NCBI GenBank assembly: GCA_934717185.1 | Contig: CAKUYQ010000010.1 | Coordinates: 23,911-87,910, forward strand | Length of the DNA: 64,000 nt | Origin: an uncultured Bacteroidales bacterium | Lineage (GTDB): Bacteria; Bacteroidota; Bacteroidia; Bacteroidales; UBA932 | Direction: 5' to 3' | In this document: positions 1-8,289 of the stretch, one piece after another | How the letters are laid out: each line of letters begins with the position of its first letter | Position numbering within the stretch: the first letter of the stretch is position 1 | Position numbers and translations under genes: made by a program | Notes under the pieces: model-generated | The model's input: the letters and a program-made list of their open reading frames with translations, nothing else | The model's database searches: none | Told to the model about the DNA's origin: nothing

Positions 1-617
1 GCTAAATATTCATTGACCGCATCCGGCATACCACCTACGAGTAGGTACCGTTTGAAAAGTCCCAATACTTTGTCGTGAACCTCCTGGGCTAAAGGTTGTT
101 TCTGCTCAAAGGTTCTTCTCAAATAACTAATCGCATCATTGCCGAAATTATTGGCAATTAAAAATTCTTCAAAATCAAGCTGATACATCTTTTTGGGAAT
201 TATACTTCCAATGGGCACCGAAACAGTTTCTTTCAAAGCAATGCCCAATAGACTTCCACTGCTGATAAACCTGTATCGATGCTCTTCCCTCAAGAACTTG
301 AGCATGGTTAAAAATTGTGGATAATGCTGAATCTCATCAATGAAGACCAATGTGTTTTCGTATCTGTCCAATTTGGCACCTGCAACCATGCTTAACTTTA
401 GATAGAATTCTTCTGTAGTATGGACATTCTTGAAAAAATTCCCCCCTTCATTGTCTGCAGCGAAGTTTATCTCAACATAGTTGTCATAAAGTTTTGTTCC
501 TACATCTCTGATGATGTAAGATTTGCCAATCTGTCTTGCCCCTTCTATTAGGAGAATTTTGTCTTCGTTAGACTTTAGGTAGTCCTCTATATATGATCTA
601 ATTTTTCTGTACAACAT
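1..617 (-). CDS. AAA-family ATPase with DUF4143-type architecture (partial, 3' end outside window)
   Basis: The frame runs from an ATG at 617 to the window edge, giving about 205 residues of the N-terminal ATPase domain. A Walker A loop, GARQIGKS, lies near residues 27-34. A Walker B segment, TLVFIDEIQ, lies near residues 90-98. A sensor-like ISSGS follows. This is the pattern of the AAA_14/DUF4143 group, whose cellular role is mostly unknown; some members look like toxin-antitoxin or mobile accessory genes. The C-terminal DUF4143 part is missing because the window ends. A second member lies at 1737-2945, but the two differ clearly in sequence. The start is supported by a promoter box at 651-658. 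The family call is firm and the function is unknown. Confidence 0.85.
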   Translation of the reverse strand, partial: MLYRKIRSYIEDYLKSNEDKILLIEGARQIGKSYIIRDVGTKLYDNYVEINFAADNEGGNFFKNVHTTEEFYLKLSMVAGAKLDRYENTLVFIDEIQHYPQFLTMLKFLREEHRYRFISSGSLLGIALKETVSVPIGSIIPKKMYQLDFEEFLIANNFGNDAISYLRRTFEQKQPLAQEVHDKVLGLFKRYLLVGGMPDAVNEYL

Positions 618-623
618 TGTTTT

Positions 624-699
624 TACACTTTTCTATAGAAAATTATTGCACAAATATACACTTTTCCATAAAAATAACACTTCTAATTCTACACTTTTC
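624..699. repeat. Three direct repeats of TACACTTTTC at exact 33-bp spacing
   Basis: The 10-mer TACACTTTTC occurs at 624-633, 657-666 and 690-699, each 33 bp from the next, about three helical turns. The middle copy touches the -7 box of the minus-strand ATPase promoter (651-658) and the first lies between that box and the start codon at 617. Regular phasing over a promoter suggests an operator bound by a regulator or by the ATPase itself; that is inference. Confidence 0.6.
651..658 (-). promoter_or_regulatory. Candidate -7 promoter box for the minus-strand ATPase gene
   Basis: Read on the minus strand this is TATATTTG, a full match to the Bacteroidota TAnnTTTG box. It would start transcription about 30 bases before the ATG at 617. 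No clear -33 TTTG is present at the usual distance. Confidence 0.5.
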
Positions 700-754
700 A
701 AAAGCTGTGTACCACAGTTTGTACCGGATAGAAAAAGTAGCCTTAATAATCAAG

Positions 755-1081
755 TTATTTACTATTGCTGTCCCATTTGGCTTTATATGGATTATATGTA
801 CACTTTGCAGGTTTATCAAAAAAAATATTCTTGACAAATGCCCTACAATCATTGCAAACATATCTAAACTCGCAATAGCGGCAGACACAGATATTTTCTT
901 TTCTAATATTCCATGTTGCCTGAAAATTCTCACTATCTACTATTTGACGAAGATTTAAATCTGCATTGTTGATATTGCCGTAAGTATAGGGAAGACACGG
1001 GCAATTAGAGATATCTCCATCTTTTGTGATGAAAAGTTTCTTATAAAGACAACTATTGATTACTTTAACAGCCTTGATATC
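755..1081 (-). pseudogene. C-terminal remnant of a grasp-with-spasm SPASM-domain peptide maturase
   Basis: An open minus-strand frame without a usable start ends at a TAA at 755-757. It encodes about 108 residues. The first part contains LFITKDGDISNCPCLP and then YGNI. This is followed by the Cys-rich segment ICVCRYCEFRYVCNDCRAF and ends with CTYNPYKAKW. The C..C-EFRY-C..CRA and YNPY.AKW pattern is that of the SPASM C-terminus of GwsS-type maturases. These radical-SAM-like partners of an ATP-grasp enzyme modify ribosomal peptides. The radical SAM core, the ATP-grasp enzyme and the precursor peptide are all absent. The 5' end runs into the out-of-frame OMP remnant upstream, so this is debris of a deleted RiPP locus. 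The family is clear and the gene is not functional. Confidence 0.8.
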
Positions 1082-1644
1082 TCATCTTGATAAGAATCGC
1101 GGCTTTTTTTTCTATCCCTTTTGCCCCATTTGTACTGAAACATAAGTAATATTCCCCTTGTGCCCCCATGAGAGTAATCTTTTCTAAGAATACCGTTTGT
1201 GTTAAGTAGTACGCGCTCATACGCAGTATTGCAAATATCGCTCATGTATAATTGTATATTATAGTTACCGTTATGCCAACTTTTTGATACTCTGAAATCT
1301 ATGTTTATATATCCCTTTGTTTTTCCTGTTGAATAATTTCCATCCTTTATATGTCCTACCGCACCACATCGTACAGACATGTTATGTGGAAACATATAAC
1401 CTAAACGAAGTGAATATGCAACAAGAGGACTATTGTAGTGTGTGTTATTGTATTTTAAATCCTGTAGTTGTATGCCAATATCTCCAATAATTTCGAGCTT
1501 GCCGATATGAGGATTCAAGGAAATTCCTGTGTATAGCTGATTGTAGTTAGGAAGGTTTTCAGGTGTGGTTTTTACAACTTTATGAGATGTGTTATCCAAT
1601 GAATTGACTTCAAAAAAGGTGTCGAAAATTTGTTGTGTTGGCAA
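1060..1644 (-). pseudogene. C-terminal remnant of a TonB-dependent/outer-membrane beta-barrel protein
   Basis: About 194 residues of alternating beta-strand sequence are open here, but the only start is a TTG inside a longer open frame, so the 5' end is truncated. The end resembles OMP_b-brl_3-type barrels: a strand with FRVSKSW, then LYMSDICNTAYE, then LMFQYKWGKR and a basic tail ending in DEISRLLK. Such barrels are often found beside peptide-maturation loci in this phylum. The stop at 1060 overlaps the frame of the SPASM remnant at 755-1081 by about 22 bases, so both look like neighbours joined by deletion. It is unlikely to make a functional pore. Confidence 0.6.
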
Positions 1645-1682
1645 AATAGATATAAGTCTTAAAATTGTATTATTTGTAATTT

Positions 1683-1716
1683 TTTGGAGGTATAACTATT
1701 ATTTTTGCTATTTTTG
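1683..1716 (+). promoter_or_regulatory. Candidate promoter for the 1737-2945 ATPase and recG
   Basis: A TTTG at 1683-1686 is followed after 22 bases by TATTTTTG at 1709-1716, close to the Bacteroidota TTTG-N19-21-TAnnTTTG pattern. The start codon lies 20 bases downstream. Confidence 0.5.
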
Positions 1717-1736
1717 CAAAAACAAGAGTTATATCA

Positions 1737-2945
1737 ATGAAATTAATTAATCGGACAACATACTTGAATAAGGTGAGGTCTCTTTTAGGACGTAACCTTA
1801 TAGTCTGCATAACGGGACAACGGCGTGTAGGCAAGAGTAGTCTTATGCGCACACTCATGTCTGCTCTGCTGTTAGACGACACTGCTAACATTATCTACAT
1901 TGACAAGGAGAAAAACGAGTTTGACAATATTGTAGGCTATGCCGATCTCAATGCATACGTAGCGGAACACTCGTTGGTAGATAAGCTAAACTACATACTA
2001 ATTGATGAGGTACAATTGATTGACGGATTCGAGAAGTCGTTATGTAACTATTACGATCGCGATAATTTTGAGGTGATTGTGACCGGGTCTAATGCTAAGA
2101 TGTTTTCAGGGGAATTATCTACATTATTGTCGGGCAGGTATATTGAGGTGCATCTTCAGAGCTTGTCATACGAAGAGTTTCTGCAATTTCATAAACTCCG
2201 GGACTCTAACGAGTCTATAGTGAAGTATCTCAACATTGGAGGACTACCAAACCTTGCGTTATTACCAATTGAAAACAATGAAATAATACACGACTATTTG
2301 TTGAGCATATATAGCACTATTGTGTTAAAAGATGTGCTTGCACGCGAACAGGTTCGCAATGTGACTTTTCTTGAAAATCTTACCAGATTTGTGGCAGACA
2401 ATACCGGCAAACTTTTCTCTTCTACAAGCATAAGCAAGTATATGCACCACGAAAAGGAAATCGTTAACCCTGCACTTGTGCGCTCCTATATGGGATTCTT
2501 ATGCAACGCCTTTATCCTCAATAGAGTGAACAGATATGACATCCATGGAAAACAGTTGCTCTCAAACAACGAGAAATACTATTTTGAGGATTTAGGTTTA
2601 CGTAACGTTCTGACATCAGGAGGACGGGCAACCGATATTGAAAAGCTGATTGAAAATGCCATATATCTGCATTTGCGACGTATGGGTTATGCCGTATTTG
2701 TGGGTGTTTTGCGAAATGGAGAGGTTGACTTTGTGGCTACCAAAGGGGAAGAGATTGTATATGTGCAGGCTACATATCTGCTAAGCGAGGAAGCTACAAT
2801 AAAACGCGAGTTTGGTAATTTGTTGGCTATATCCAACAATTATCCTAAATATGTGGTTTCAATGGATCCGTTCCAACCTGAATCCAACTATGAGGGTATT
2901 AAACATTTACATCTACGCAGTTTCTTAACGATGAAACAGTTTTAG
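1737..2945 (+). CDS. AAA-family ATPase, DUF4143 type (full length)
   Basis: This 402-residue protein has the AAA_14-DUF4143 layout. A Walker A loop GQRRVGKSS is near residues 27-35. A Walker B YILIDEVQ is near residues 87-94. A sensor VIVTGSNAK follows near 115. The C-terminal part has the GEVDFV...YVQATY pattern that resembles a degenerate nuclease-like fold at the end of DUF4143 proteins. The length is usual for the family. The stop lies two bases before the recG start, so the two are probably co-transcribed, though a working link is not evident. The biochemical role is unknown; a part in stress response or a selfish accessory function has been suggested for relatives. Confidence 0.9.
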   Translation: MKLINRTTYLNKVRSLLGRNLIVCITGQRRVGKSSLMRTLMSALLLDDTANIIYIDKEKNEFDNIVGYADLNAYVAEHSLVDKLNYILIDEVQLIDGFEKSLCNYYDRDNFEVIVTGSNAKMFSGELSTLLSGRYIEVHLQSLSYEEFLQFHKLRDSNESIVKYLNIGGLPNLALLPIENNEIIHDYLLSIYSTIVLKDVLAREQVRNVTFLENLTRFVADNTGKLFSSTSISKYMHHEKEIVNPALVRSYMGFLCNAFILNRVNRYDIHGKQLLSNNEKYYFEDLGLRNVLTSGGRATDIEKLIENAIYLHLRRMGYAVFVGVLRNGEVDFVATKGEEIVYVQATYLLSEEATIKREFGNLLAISNNYPKYVVSMDPFQPESNYEGIKHLHLRSFLTMKQF

Positions 2946-2947
2946 TT

Positions 2948-5062
2948 ATGACAGACTTGTTGCAGACACCGGTGAAATTTCTGCCCGGAATTGGGCCAAA
3001 GAGAGCAGAGCTTTTGGAGAAGGAGCTTGGCATTGCCACGTGCCGCGATCTGCTCTTTTTTGCGCCGTTCAGGTATGTAGACAAAAGCAAGGTGTACACG
3101 GTGCGGGAGCTCGAATCCACACTCGCATACGTCCAGCTAAGAGGCAGGCTTATAAGCAAATCCATTATGGGAGACACCCCAAAGAACAAGCGGCTTACAG
3201 CCATTTTAAAAGACAGTACGGGCAGTATTGAATTGGTCTTCTTTAAGGGAATAAAGTGGATGGAGGAGAAACTTAAGACAGGGGAGGAGTATGTTGTCTT
3301 TGGCAAGCCCTCTGAGTTTAACGGCATCTACAATATGGTCCATCCGGAGGTTACAAAAGCTTCTGAGGAGACCATGTACGGAGGCAGCACAATGATGGGG
3401 GTCTACTCAAGCACGGAAAAACTTAAGAATGCCGGGATAGGCAACAAGGTCTTTTCCAAGTTTGTGGCATCTGCGCTTGAAAAGTACGGCAATGGTATTA
3501 ATGAGACGCTTCCCGACAAAATACTCAAAGAGAGATTCCTATGCCCTTTAAAAGAGGCTGTTAAGAATATTCACTTTCCTCAAAACCAGCAACTTTTGCA
3601 GCGGGCGCAATACAGGCTTAAATTTGAGGAGCTCTTCTTTCTGCAACTCGGACTGCTAAAACAGAAGGTTGTAAGGATGAGGGCAGACAATGGCATAATG
3701 TTCAACAAGATAGGAGATGCCTTTAACGCATGTTACAATTCGCTCCCTTTCCCCCTTACCGGTGCGCAGAAAAAGGTAATAAAGGAGATAAGAAAAGATA
3801 CGCGCAGCGGACGGCAGATGAACAGACTTCTGCAGGGTGATGTTGGCAGCGGAAAGACCATGGTTGCAATCTTCTCTATCCTTATGGCTGTAGACAACGG
3901 CTACCAGGCGTGTATAATGGCGCCAACGGAGGTACTTGCACAGCAACATTACAAAGGCATCTCAAAAACTCTTGCAGCAGCAGGGATAGAGTGTGCGTTG
4001 TTGTCGGGAAGCACAAAAAACAAAGAGAGAAAAGAGATATTGCCGCGGGTTGCAGACGGTTCGTTAAAGGTACTTATTGGTACTCATGCCCTTTTGGAGG
4101 ATACGGTGGAGTTCAAAAATCTTGGATTGGCGGTTATAGATGAGCAGCACAGGTTTGGAGTTGAGCAGAGGTCTAAGTTGTGGCGGAAGAACAGCATACC
4201 GCCGCATATCTTGGTGATGACGGCAACACCTATTCCAAGAACGCTTGCAATGACTCTGTACGGAGATTTGGATGTGTCTGTAATTGACGAGCTTCCACCG
4301 GGAAGAAAACCTGTAAAGACAATTCACGTAACGGAAGGTGGGCGCAAGAAGGTGTACGATTTTATGAGGCGTGAGATTGCAAAGGGGAGACAGGTGTTTG
4401 TGGTGTACCCGCTTATTAAAGAGAGCGAGAAGATGGATTACCAGAATCTTCAGGAGGGTTATGAACGTATAATTGAGGAGTTTAAGGCTCCGGAATATGT
4501 TACGGCTGTGGTGCACGGGCAGCAGAAGAACGAGGACAAGCAGTATGATATGAATCTGTTTGCAAGTGGCAAGGCGCACATTTTAGTTGCCACATCTGTT
4601 ATAGAGGTGGGGGTTGATGTGCCTAATGCATCTGTTATGATAATAGAGAGTGCGGAGAGGTTTGGCCTGAGCCAGCTGCATCAGCTAAGAGGAAGAGTTG
4701 GAAGAGGATCAGATGAGGCTTTCTGTATCCTCATGACAGGTTATAAGCTAAACAAGGAGAGCCGGCAGAGGATAGATCTTATGTGCCGGACGAGTGACGG
4801 CTTTGAGTTGGCAGAGGCTGATCTTAGAATGCGTGGGCCCGGAGATTTGGAGGGGACGGCTCAGAGTGGGTTGGCTGTGGATCTGCGTATTGCAAACCTG
4901 TCCAAAGACTCGCAGATCTTGGAGACGGCAAGGGTTGCTGCGCAGGAGGTTTTGGATACGGATCCGGGGTTGCAGTTGCCTCAAAATAGAATTTTGCAGC
5001 AAAGCTTGGAGGTTATGAGACATGAGGGACGGGAGTGTGTGGATTTCTCTGTTATAAGTTAG
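2948..5062 (+). CDS. recG: ATP-dependent DNA helicase RecG
   Basis: RecG reverses stalled replication forks and branch-migrates Holliday junctions. The 704-residue length fits. The N-terminal wedge domain carries a helix-hairpin-helix-like start (FLPGIGPKRAELL) and an OB fold with VQLRGRL and LVFFKG. Helicase motif I, GDVGSGKT, is near residues 297-304 and motif II, DEQH, near 398-401. Later motifs include MTATPIPRTLA, the QLRGRVGRG motif VI and the C-terminal TRG-like LRMRGPGDL. It follows the ATPase gene by two bases. Two copies of the dispersed TTGTCGGGAAG word lie inside it, encoding LPDK (3510) and LSGS (4001). Confidence 0.97.
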   Translation: MTDLLQTPVKFLPGIGPKRAELLEKELGIATCRDLLFFAPFRYVDKSKVYTVRELESTLAYVQLRGRLISKSIMGDTPKNKRLTAILKDSTGSIELVFFKGIKWMEEKLKTGEEYVVFGKPSEFNGIYNMVHPEVTKASEETMYGGSTMMGVYSSTEKLKNAGIGNKVFSKFVASALEKYGNGINETLPDKILKERFLCPLKEAVKNIHFPQNQQLLQRAQYRLKFEELFFLQLGLLKQKVVRMRADNGIMFNKIGDAFNACYNSLPFPLTGAQKKVIKEIRKDTRSGRQMNRLLQGDVGSGKTMVAIFSILMAVDNGYQACIMAPTEVLAQQHYKGISKTLAAAGIECALLSGSTKNKERKEILPRVADGSLKVLIGTHALLEDTVEFKNLGLAVIDEQHRFGVEQRSKLWRKNSIPPHILVMTATPIPRTLAMTLYGDLDVSVIDELPPGRKPVKTIHVTEGGRKKVYDFMRREIAKGRQVFVVYPLIKESEKMDYQNLQEGYERIIEEFKAPEYVTAVVHGQQKNEDKQYDMNLFASGKAHILVATSVIEVGVDVPNASVMIIESAERFGLSQLHQLRGRVGRGSDEAFCILMTGYKLNKESRQRIDLMCRTSDGFELAEADLRMRGPGDLEGTAQSGLAVDLRIANLSKDSQILETARVAAQEVLDTDPGLQLPQNRILQQSLEVMRHEGRECVDFSVIS

Positions 5063-5149
5063 AAGGTATTTTTACAGAGTCATTTTTTTGTACAGCGATT
5101 ATTGCTTATCTTTAGGAAATTTTTTGCGATTTTAAAATTGTGATATACA

Positions 5150-6004
5150 ATGAAGGAGAATATTAAATATATAGGGGCGCACGTAAGCGCATCGGGCGGG
5201 GTGTATAAGGCGGTGGCAAATGCAGTGGCCATTGGTGCCAATGCCTTTGCTCTGTTTACAAAGAATCAGATGAGGTGGACAGATGCGCCTCTTGCGGAGA
5301 AGGATATTGTAAAATTTAAGGAGGAGTGCAGCAAGCATGGGTTCTCTCCGTATCAGATTCTGCCTCACGACAGCTACCTTATTAATCTTGGCAGCCCTAA
5401 GGCAGATGGTTTGCAGAGATCGAGAGAGGCTTTTTTGGATGAGATGAAGAGGTGTGGGCAGTTGGGGTTAGTCTATCTTAACTTCCATCCCGGCAGCACT
5501 CTAAAAGAGGTTTCTGTTGATGAATGCCTTAAAACAATAGCCGAGTCTATAAACATTGCATTGGACAAGACAAATGGAGTTACAGCTGTTATTGAAAACA
5601 CTGCAGGGCAGGGGAGTAATTTGGGTTATGAATTTGAGCATCTTGCTGCTATAATAGATAAGGTTGAGGATAAAAGCCGTGTTGGGGTATGTATAGATAC
5701 AGCGCATTCTTTTGCAGCGGGTTATGACATCTCAACTGAGGACGGCTTTAAAGATGTATTTGAAAGATTCAATGAGGTGGTTGGGTTCAATTACCTTAAG
5801 GGGATGCACATTAATGACTCAAAAAAGGGGCTTGGCAGTCATGTAGACCGTCACGAAAGTATTGGTAAAGGTGTTATAGGCATAACTCCGTTCAAGATGA
5901 TAATGCAGGATGACCGTTTTAACGGTATTCCTTTGGTGTTGGAGACTCCGGATACAACCATTTGGGCAGAGGAGATTGCAATGCTTCGCTCGTTCACCGA
6001 ATAA
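5150..6004 (+). CDS. nfo: Endonuclease IV (AP endonuclease)
   Basis: Cuts 5' of abasic sites in base-excision repair with three bound Zn ions in a TIM barrel. The 284 residues match the family. Visible metal-binding segments are GAHVSASGG at the N-terminus, LNFHPGST near residue 110, VIENTAGQGSNLG near 145, GVCIDTAHSFAAGYD near 180, the long loop HINDSKKGLGSHVDRHESIG near 222-241, and VLETP near 265. It stands 87 bases after recG, in the same direction, and is followed by an intergenic repeat block, so it is probably the last gene of its unit. All expected ligands are present. Confidence 0.97.
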   Translation: MKENIKYIGAHVSASGGVYKAVANAVAIGANAFALFTKNQMRWTDAPLAEKDIVKFKEECSKHGFSPYQILPHDSYLINLGSPKADGLQRSREAFLDEMKRCGQLGLVYLNFHPGSTLKEVSVDECLKTIAESINIALDKTNGVTAVIENTAGQGSNLGYEFEHLAAIIDKVEDKSRVGVCIDTAHSFAAGYDISTEDGFKDVFERFNEVVGFNYLKGMHINDSKKGLGSHVDRHESIGKGVIGITPFKMIMQDDRFNGIPLVLETPDTTIWAEEIAMLRSFTE

Positions 6005-6012
6005 AAGGTTAT

Positions 6013-6159
6013 AGCGTTGGCGTTGGCATTGGCATTGGCCGTTTTGGAATAAAGAGAGCGTTGGCGTTGGCCGTTTTGAAGTAGAGAGCTTTGGCATTGG
6101 CATTGGCCGTTTTGAAGTAAAGAAAGTAAAGAAAGCCAAAGCCAAAGCTAACGCCAAAT
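6013..6159. repeat. Intergenic GTTGGC/GCCAAC repeat block A
   Basis: Three degenerate copies of a unit built from GCGTTGGCGTTGGC or CATTGGC, then CGTTTTGG or CGTTTTGA and an AGTAAAGAGA-like tail, are followed by the opposite orientation GCCAAAGCCAAAGC near 6135-6157. The ends could pair as a long stem. Related blocks lie at 14765-14921, 33642-33856, 37431-37600 and 55871-56040. It sits 3' of nfo and may act as terminator-like or simply be an expanding hexamer repeat. A TTGTCGGGAAG copy starts right after it at 6161. Confidence 0.75.
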
Positions 6160-6192
6160 ATTGTCGGGAAGAAAATACAAATAATAGATATT

Positions 6193-6309
6193 ATGAATTT
6201 GGAAAATTATGAGCAACCTGCTGTGGCGCAGTTAGAAATAGTAATTGAGAAGGGCTTTGCCACATCTACGGAACCGATTGGGGATGGGGGTGAGCATGGC
6301 TGGGAATAA
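6193..6309 (+). CDS. Small 38-residue peptide, Bacteroidales short-peptide type (ends in GGEHGWE)
   Basis: An ATG at 6193 opens 38 codons to TAA at 6307-6309. The product begins MNLENYEQPAVAQLEIVIEK, continues with GFATSTEPIG and ends DGGEHGWE. Short proteins of this style, with a start like KYE.P.VEVIE, then EKGFA.S and a Gly-rich end with an aromatic, are frequent unannotated genes next to surface lipoproteins in Bacteroidales. I do not know their function. It has no signal peptide or membrane segment. It lies 107 bases before the LRR lipoprotein in the same direction, with a hairpin between. The conserved style and clear reading frame favour a real gene; a RiPP-like precursor is possible but there is no maturase beside it. 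Confidence 0.65.
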   Translation: MNLENYEQPAVAQLEIVIEKGFATSTEPIGDGGEHGWE

Positions 6310-6310
6310 T

Positions 6311-6376
6311 AAAGAAGTTGCCTAAAAAGGTAATTTATTGCAAGCCTTGAAATTCCTCTTTTTATACAACTTCTTG
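6311..6376 (+). terminator. Long imperfect hairpin between the small peptide gene and the lipoprotein gene
   Basis: AAGAAGTTG at 6311-6319 pairs with CAACTTCTT at 6368-6376, and an inner AAAAAGG can pair with CCTCTTTTT. It begins one base after the stop codon of the small peptide. It could end or attenuate transcription, or protect a 3' end. There is no clean U-run directly after it. Confidence 0.35.
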
Positions 6377-6416
6377 GTTGTTTTATTTGATGAAATAGGA
6401 AAAAATAAGTGATAAT

Positions 6417-8252
6417 ATGAGAAGACAAACTTTTTTTAGATTAAGCATTTTAGCTATCTGTGCGGCTATTTTGTTGTCGTGCAAAAAAGACGGAGAAAAA
6501 ATAGAGATAAGTGGTAGTAAGGTAACGGTGTTTTATGCCAATATTGCCGAGCCGGGGGCGGGCGAAGCCGTTGCAGACGCAGGCACTAAAACAGTTACGG
6601 AGAACGGCAGGGATGTATTGTGGGTAGAAGGTGATAAGGTTTCCATCTTCAGGGGGGAGAATATTAACGATGAATATGCTGTAAAAGAGGGGTTTGGAGG
6701 AAAGACAACAACCACGTTGGTAAAGGTGGAGGATGGTAGTTTCAGAGCCGGTAATGAGACGGTATTTGATGCGAATATTGCCTATTATCCATACAGTAAT
6801 ATTGCGTATAACGGTTCTAATGGTGCTCATTCGTTGTTGGTTCCTATTCCGGATGTCCAGAAGTATGTGCCAAACTCATTTGGCGCCGGTGCATTCCCAA
6901 TGGTGGCCGTATCATCTGATAAGGCAGATAACAAGCTCCCGTTCAGAAACCTCTTTGGTGCAATAAAACTTAGAATTAAATCTCCTAATTACTGTTACAA
7001 AGTAAAGGATATTACTGTAAAGGGTAACAATAATGAGAAATTTAGCGGTGAAGCTGTTGTAAAATGTTCAAGTGCAGAGACTCCAACCGTAACATTTGTA
7101 GATGGTAAAGCCAATGATTATGTAAAATTGGACTGTGGAGATGGTGTTGAGATTTTACCGGGTGGTGAGGCTGAATTTTGGATAGCACTACCTCCGGCTA
7201 CATACGAAAAGGGTATAAATGTTACCGTTAATTTGAGTAACGGGGAATCTTTGCAGAAGAACAGCGAGGCACAGCTTGCAATTGAGAGATCTGTTGTTAC
7301 ACCTATGGCCCTCTTGGAGGTAGACACAGAGTATGGTGAACTTTATTTTCCCGACAAACACTTTAGAAATGCTCTTTTGAGTCAAAGTGAAGTGAAGGTG
7401 GATATGGATGGCGATGGCTTTATTACGGCCAAAGATCTTAAGGCATGGACAGAAGAGTATGAGGGTAAAGATGTGGAATTTATAGTTGGCTTTAATTTTA
7501 TAAAATCACTTAAAGGAATAGAGTATTTTAAGGCTCTTACAAGTCTTAGTTGCATGGGTAATGAAATTGAAACTATGGATTTAAGTCAAAACACAGCACT
7601 TAAAAAGTTGAATTGCCGCGGAAACTATAATTTAGTTTTAGATTTAAGCAAAAATACAAATATTACATGGTTGGATTATTCAGCTACAGCCACTAAAGAT
7701 TTGGATCTTAGCAAGCTCACCGCACTTGAATATTTGAACTGCGAAAGTAATCATTTGACAAAATTGGATGTAAGCAAGAATACCTCTCTTAAAACCTTGA
7801 TTTGTTGTGACAATGAGCTGACAGAATTGGATGTGAGCAAGAATACAGCTTTGGATTATCTGAATTGCGCTACCAACAAACTGAGCTGTTTGAATATAAG
7901 CAAGAATACTGCTTTGCTTTATCTGAATTGTAACTATAATAATGTTGCTAAAATTGAATTTGGCGATAGTCCTGTTTTGGAGGAGTTGCGGTGCCAGGGT
8001 AATCAACTTACAGAATTGGATCTCAGCAAATTTTCTGCTTTATCTCTTTTGGATTGTGGCTATAATCAAATGACAACATTGGATGTAAGTACGACTGCTA
8101 TAGGAAGCGGAAAAGAATCAATGCCTTTATCGTGCCGTATGGAGTCTCTTAAGACACTGTACCTTAAGACAGGATGGGAGATAAAATACATTACTGTAGA
8201 CAGATTTAAGTCATTCATTCATGAAAATACCGTTATTGAGTACAGGGATTAG
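6417..8252 (+). CDS. Surface lipoprotein: fimbrillin-like N-domain, EF-hand-like loop, leucine-rich repeats
   Basis: Residues 1-22 form a lipoprotein signal ending in the lipobox LLSC, with Cys22 followed by KKDGE. Residues about 30-300 resemble the fimbrillin-like/BACON-rich lipoprotein domains of Bacteroidales (TKTVTENGRDVLWVEGDKVSIF at the start is cut here: key words are DVLW and GDKVSIF). Near 328-342 is DMDGDGFITAKDL, a calcium-binding EF-hand or dockerin-like loop. Residues about 365-570 carry roughly nine repeats of about 21 residues of the form LDLSKNTALKKLNCRGN. This is an unusual Cys-containing LRR with a L.C..N.L core. The protein is probably displayed on the cell surface and may bind host or microbial ligands; this is inference. 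No catalytic motif is seen. A strong terminator follows. Confidence 0.85.
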   Translation: MRRQTFFRLSILAICAAILLSCKKDGEKIEISGSKVTVFYANIAEPGAGEAVADAGTKTVTENGRDVLWVEGDKVSIFRGENINDEYAVKEGFGGKTTTTLVKVEDGSFRAGNETVFDANIAYYPYSNIAYNGSNGAHSLLVPIPDVQKYVPNSFGAGAFPMVAVSSDKADNKLPFRNLFGAIKLRIKSPNYCYKVKDITVKGNNNEKFSGEAVVKCSSAETPTVTFVDGKANDYVKLDCGDGVEILPGGEAEFWIALPPATYEKGINVTVNLSNGESLQKNSEAQLAIERSVVTPMALLEVDTEYGELYFPDKHFRNALLSQSEVKVDMDGDGFITAKDLKAWTEEYEGKDVEFIVGFNFIKSLKGIEYFKALTSLSCMGNEIETMDLSQNTALKKLNCRGNYNLVLDLSKNTNITWLDYSATATKDLDLSKLTALEYLNCESNHLTKLDVSKNTSLKTLICCDNELTELDVSKNTALDYLNCATNKLSCLNISKNTALLYLNCNYNNVAKIEFGDSPVLEELRCQGNQLTELDLSKFSALSLLDCGYNQMTTLDVSTTAIGSGKESMPLSCRMESLKTLYLKTGWEIKYITVDRFKSFIHENTVIEYRD

Positions 8253-8289
8253 GGTAGGTACTTGTTTATATTAAGCTAATCAATAAAAA

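Noticed and set aside
643..958. Short overlapping frames on both strands around 640-960
   Set aside because: They lack ribosome-binding sites and family features; the real coding trace there is the SPASM remnant in a different frame.
6013..6159. Repeated short units that might be a CRISPR array
   Set aside because: Units are degenerate, about 40-50 bp without unique spacers, and no cas genes are present anywhere in the window.
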